Below, piece after piece: positions 63,649 to 64,000 of a stretch of DNA of 64,000 nt. Source of the DNA: Mucilaginibacter pineti (GTDB taxonomy: Bacteria; Bacteroidota; Bacteroidia; Sphingobacteriales; Sphingobacteriaceae). Both the position numbers and the translations under genes were made by a program. The DNA lies in the NCBI RefSeq assembly GCF_900101875.1, contig NZ_FNAI01000001.1, positions 124,001 through 188,000 on the forward strand. Direction: 5' to 3'. Numbering within the stretch: position 1 is the stretch's first letter; the number at the start of each line of letters is the position of its first letter. Below the pieces are notes generated by a model that had not been told where the DNA came from, ran no database searches, and saw only the letters and a list, made by a program, of their open reading frames with translations.

Positions 63649-64000
63649 ATGGAAACCAAAAACAATAAGAAAATCATAAGGGCCTGGGCCTTTTTTGATT
63701 GGGCCAATTCGGCATATAATCTCGTTATCACCTCCACAATTTTTCCGGCTTATTATGTAGCCATCACTGCTAACTCCAGGAATGGTGATAGAGTAACGTT
63801 TTTTGGCAAGAGTTTTATTAATACTGCTTTATCAAACTATGCTTTAGCCGTGGCCTATATGATCATGGTGCTGCTTTTACCCGTACTATCATCAATTGCC
63901 GATTACAGAGGGAATAAAAAGGTTTTCATGCAGTTTTTTACCTGGCTTGGTTCGCTCTCTTGCTGTGGCCTGTTTTTCTTTGGACCTAATAACCTGGAGT
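63649..64000 (+). CDS. MFS transporter, UMF1/Atg22-like (3' end outside window)
   Basis: The first 117 codons are in the window. METKNNKKIIRAWAFFDWAN is the characteristic start of the UMF1 (vacuole-effluxer Atg22-like) branch of the major facilitator superfamily. Two membrane helices, the loop LSSIADYRGNKK (the MFS motif A equivalent) and part of a third helix follow. The substrate is unknown; homologues are thought to export amino acids or similar solutes. Confidence 0.85.
   Translation, partial: METKNNKKIIRAWAFFDWANSAYNLVITSTIFPAYYVAITANSRNGDRVTFFGKSFINTALSNYALAVAYMIMVLLLPVLSSIADYRGNKKVFMQFFTWLGSLSCCGLFFFGPNNLE

Noticed and set aside
1..64000. Transposase, integrase or phage genes explaining the repeats
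   Set aside because: No DDE, tyrosine recombinase or phage structural protein is recognisable in any frame; all repeats here are non-autonomous.

Overview
The window looks like chromosomal DNA of a Bacteroidota bacterium, most likely family Sphingobacteriaceae (Mucilaginibacter/Pedobacter type). The evidence is moderate GC content, almost no Shine-Dalgarno sequences, a few promoters with the Bacteroidota -7 motif TAnnTTTG, families typical of that phylum (DUF4097-like beta-solenoid, PorT-like barrel, LytTR regulator, DUF4965/DUF1793 'glutaminase' hydrolase), and abundant short palindromic or word-like intergenic repeats. The genus is an inference. No rRNA, tRNA, CRISPR array, transposase or phage gene was seen.

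Region 1 (1-31879) dominates the window. Eleven consecutive same-strand genes each encode an ~800-residue ABC permease with the layout MacB_PCD-FtsX-MacB_PCD-FtsX; the first is cut by the window edge. An exported 18-residue-repeat beta-solenoid protein sits after the first permease. The array ends with a single ABC ATPase and a TolC-family outer-membrane channel. No periplasmic adaptor (MacA/HlyD) is in the window. Three nearly identical regulatory modules (two 17-bp sites 5 bp apart, then a sigma-54-like TTGGTATG element 51-53 bp downstream) precede permease 2, permease 6 and the ATPase gene. They divide the array into probable transcription units: permeases 2-5, permeases 6-11, and ATPase-TolC. 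Seven spacers that follow permease genes share a two-block repeated sequence (GGTCATTA words, then TTTAGAATTTAGGA words). Six of these lead into another permease and end in TTAGAATTT 7-12 nt before its start codon. My reading is a co-regulated set of interchangeable permeases sharing one ATPase and one exit channel; the substrate is unknown.

Region 2 (32079-46912) is a mixed housekeeping and accessory stretch: an outer-membrane barrel, an HD-domain nucleotidase-like protein, two small membrane proteins, an MscS channel, a TetR regulator, a 614-bp gene-free stretch with a candidate small RNA and nested palindromes, a glycogen debranching enzyme, a single-domain response regulator, a FAD monooxygenase, a YjdF-like protein, a thioredoxin-fold protein, an orphan LytTR regulator, a ZIP metal transporter and a PAP2 phosphatase.

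Region 3 (47199-54119) holds core metabolism: phosphoglucosamine/phosphomannomutase, cysteine desulfurase, two small hydrophilic proteins, AccD, class II fructose-bisphosphate aldolase, an iron-permease-like protein overlapping a GNAT acetyltransferase. It also has a 35-codon ORF made of a 21-bp/7-residue repeat.

Region 4 (54200-64000) contains an exported protein, a 'zincless' Fpg/Nei glycosylase, a compact three-gene cluster (DUF1348, PNPOx-like, AraC), an AhpD-like protein, a winged-helix gene interrupted by one in-frame amber codon, a 47-residue membrane peptide, two small cytosolic proteins, a large exported DUF4965/DUF1793 hydrolase, and the start of an MFS (UMF1-like) transporter. All functions are judged from sequence motifs; no database search was run.
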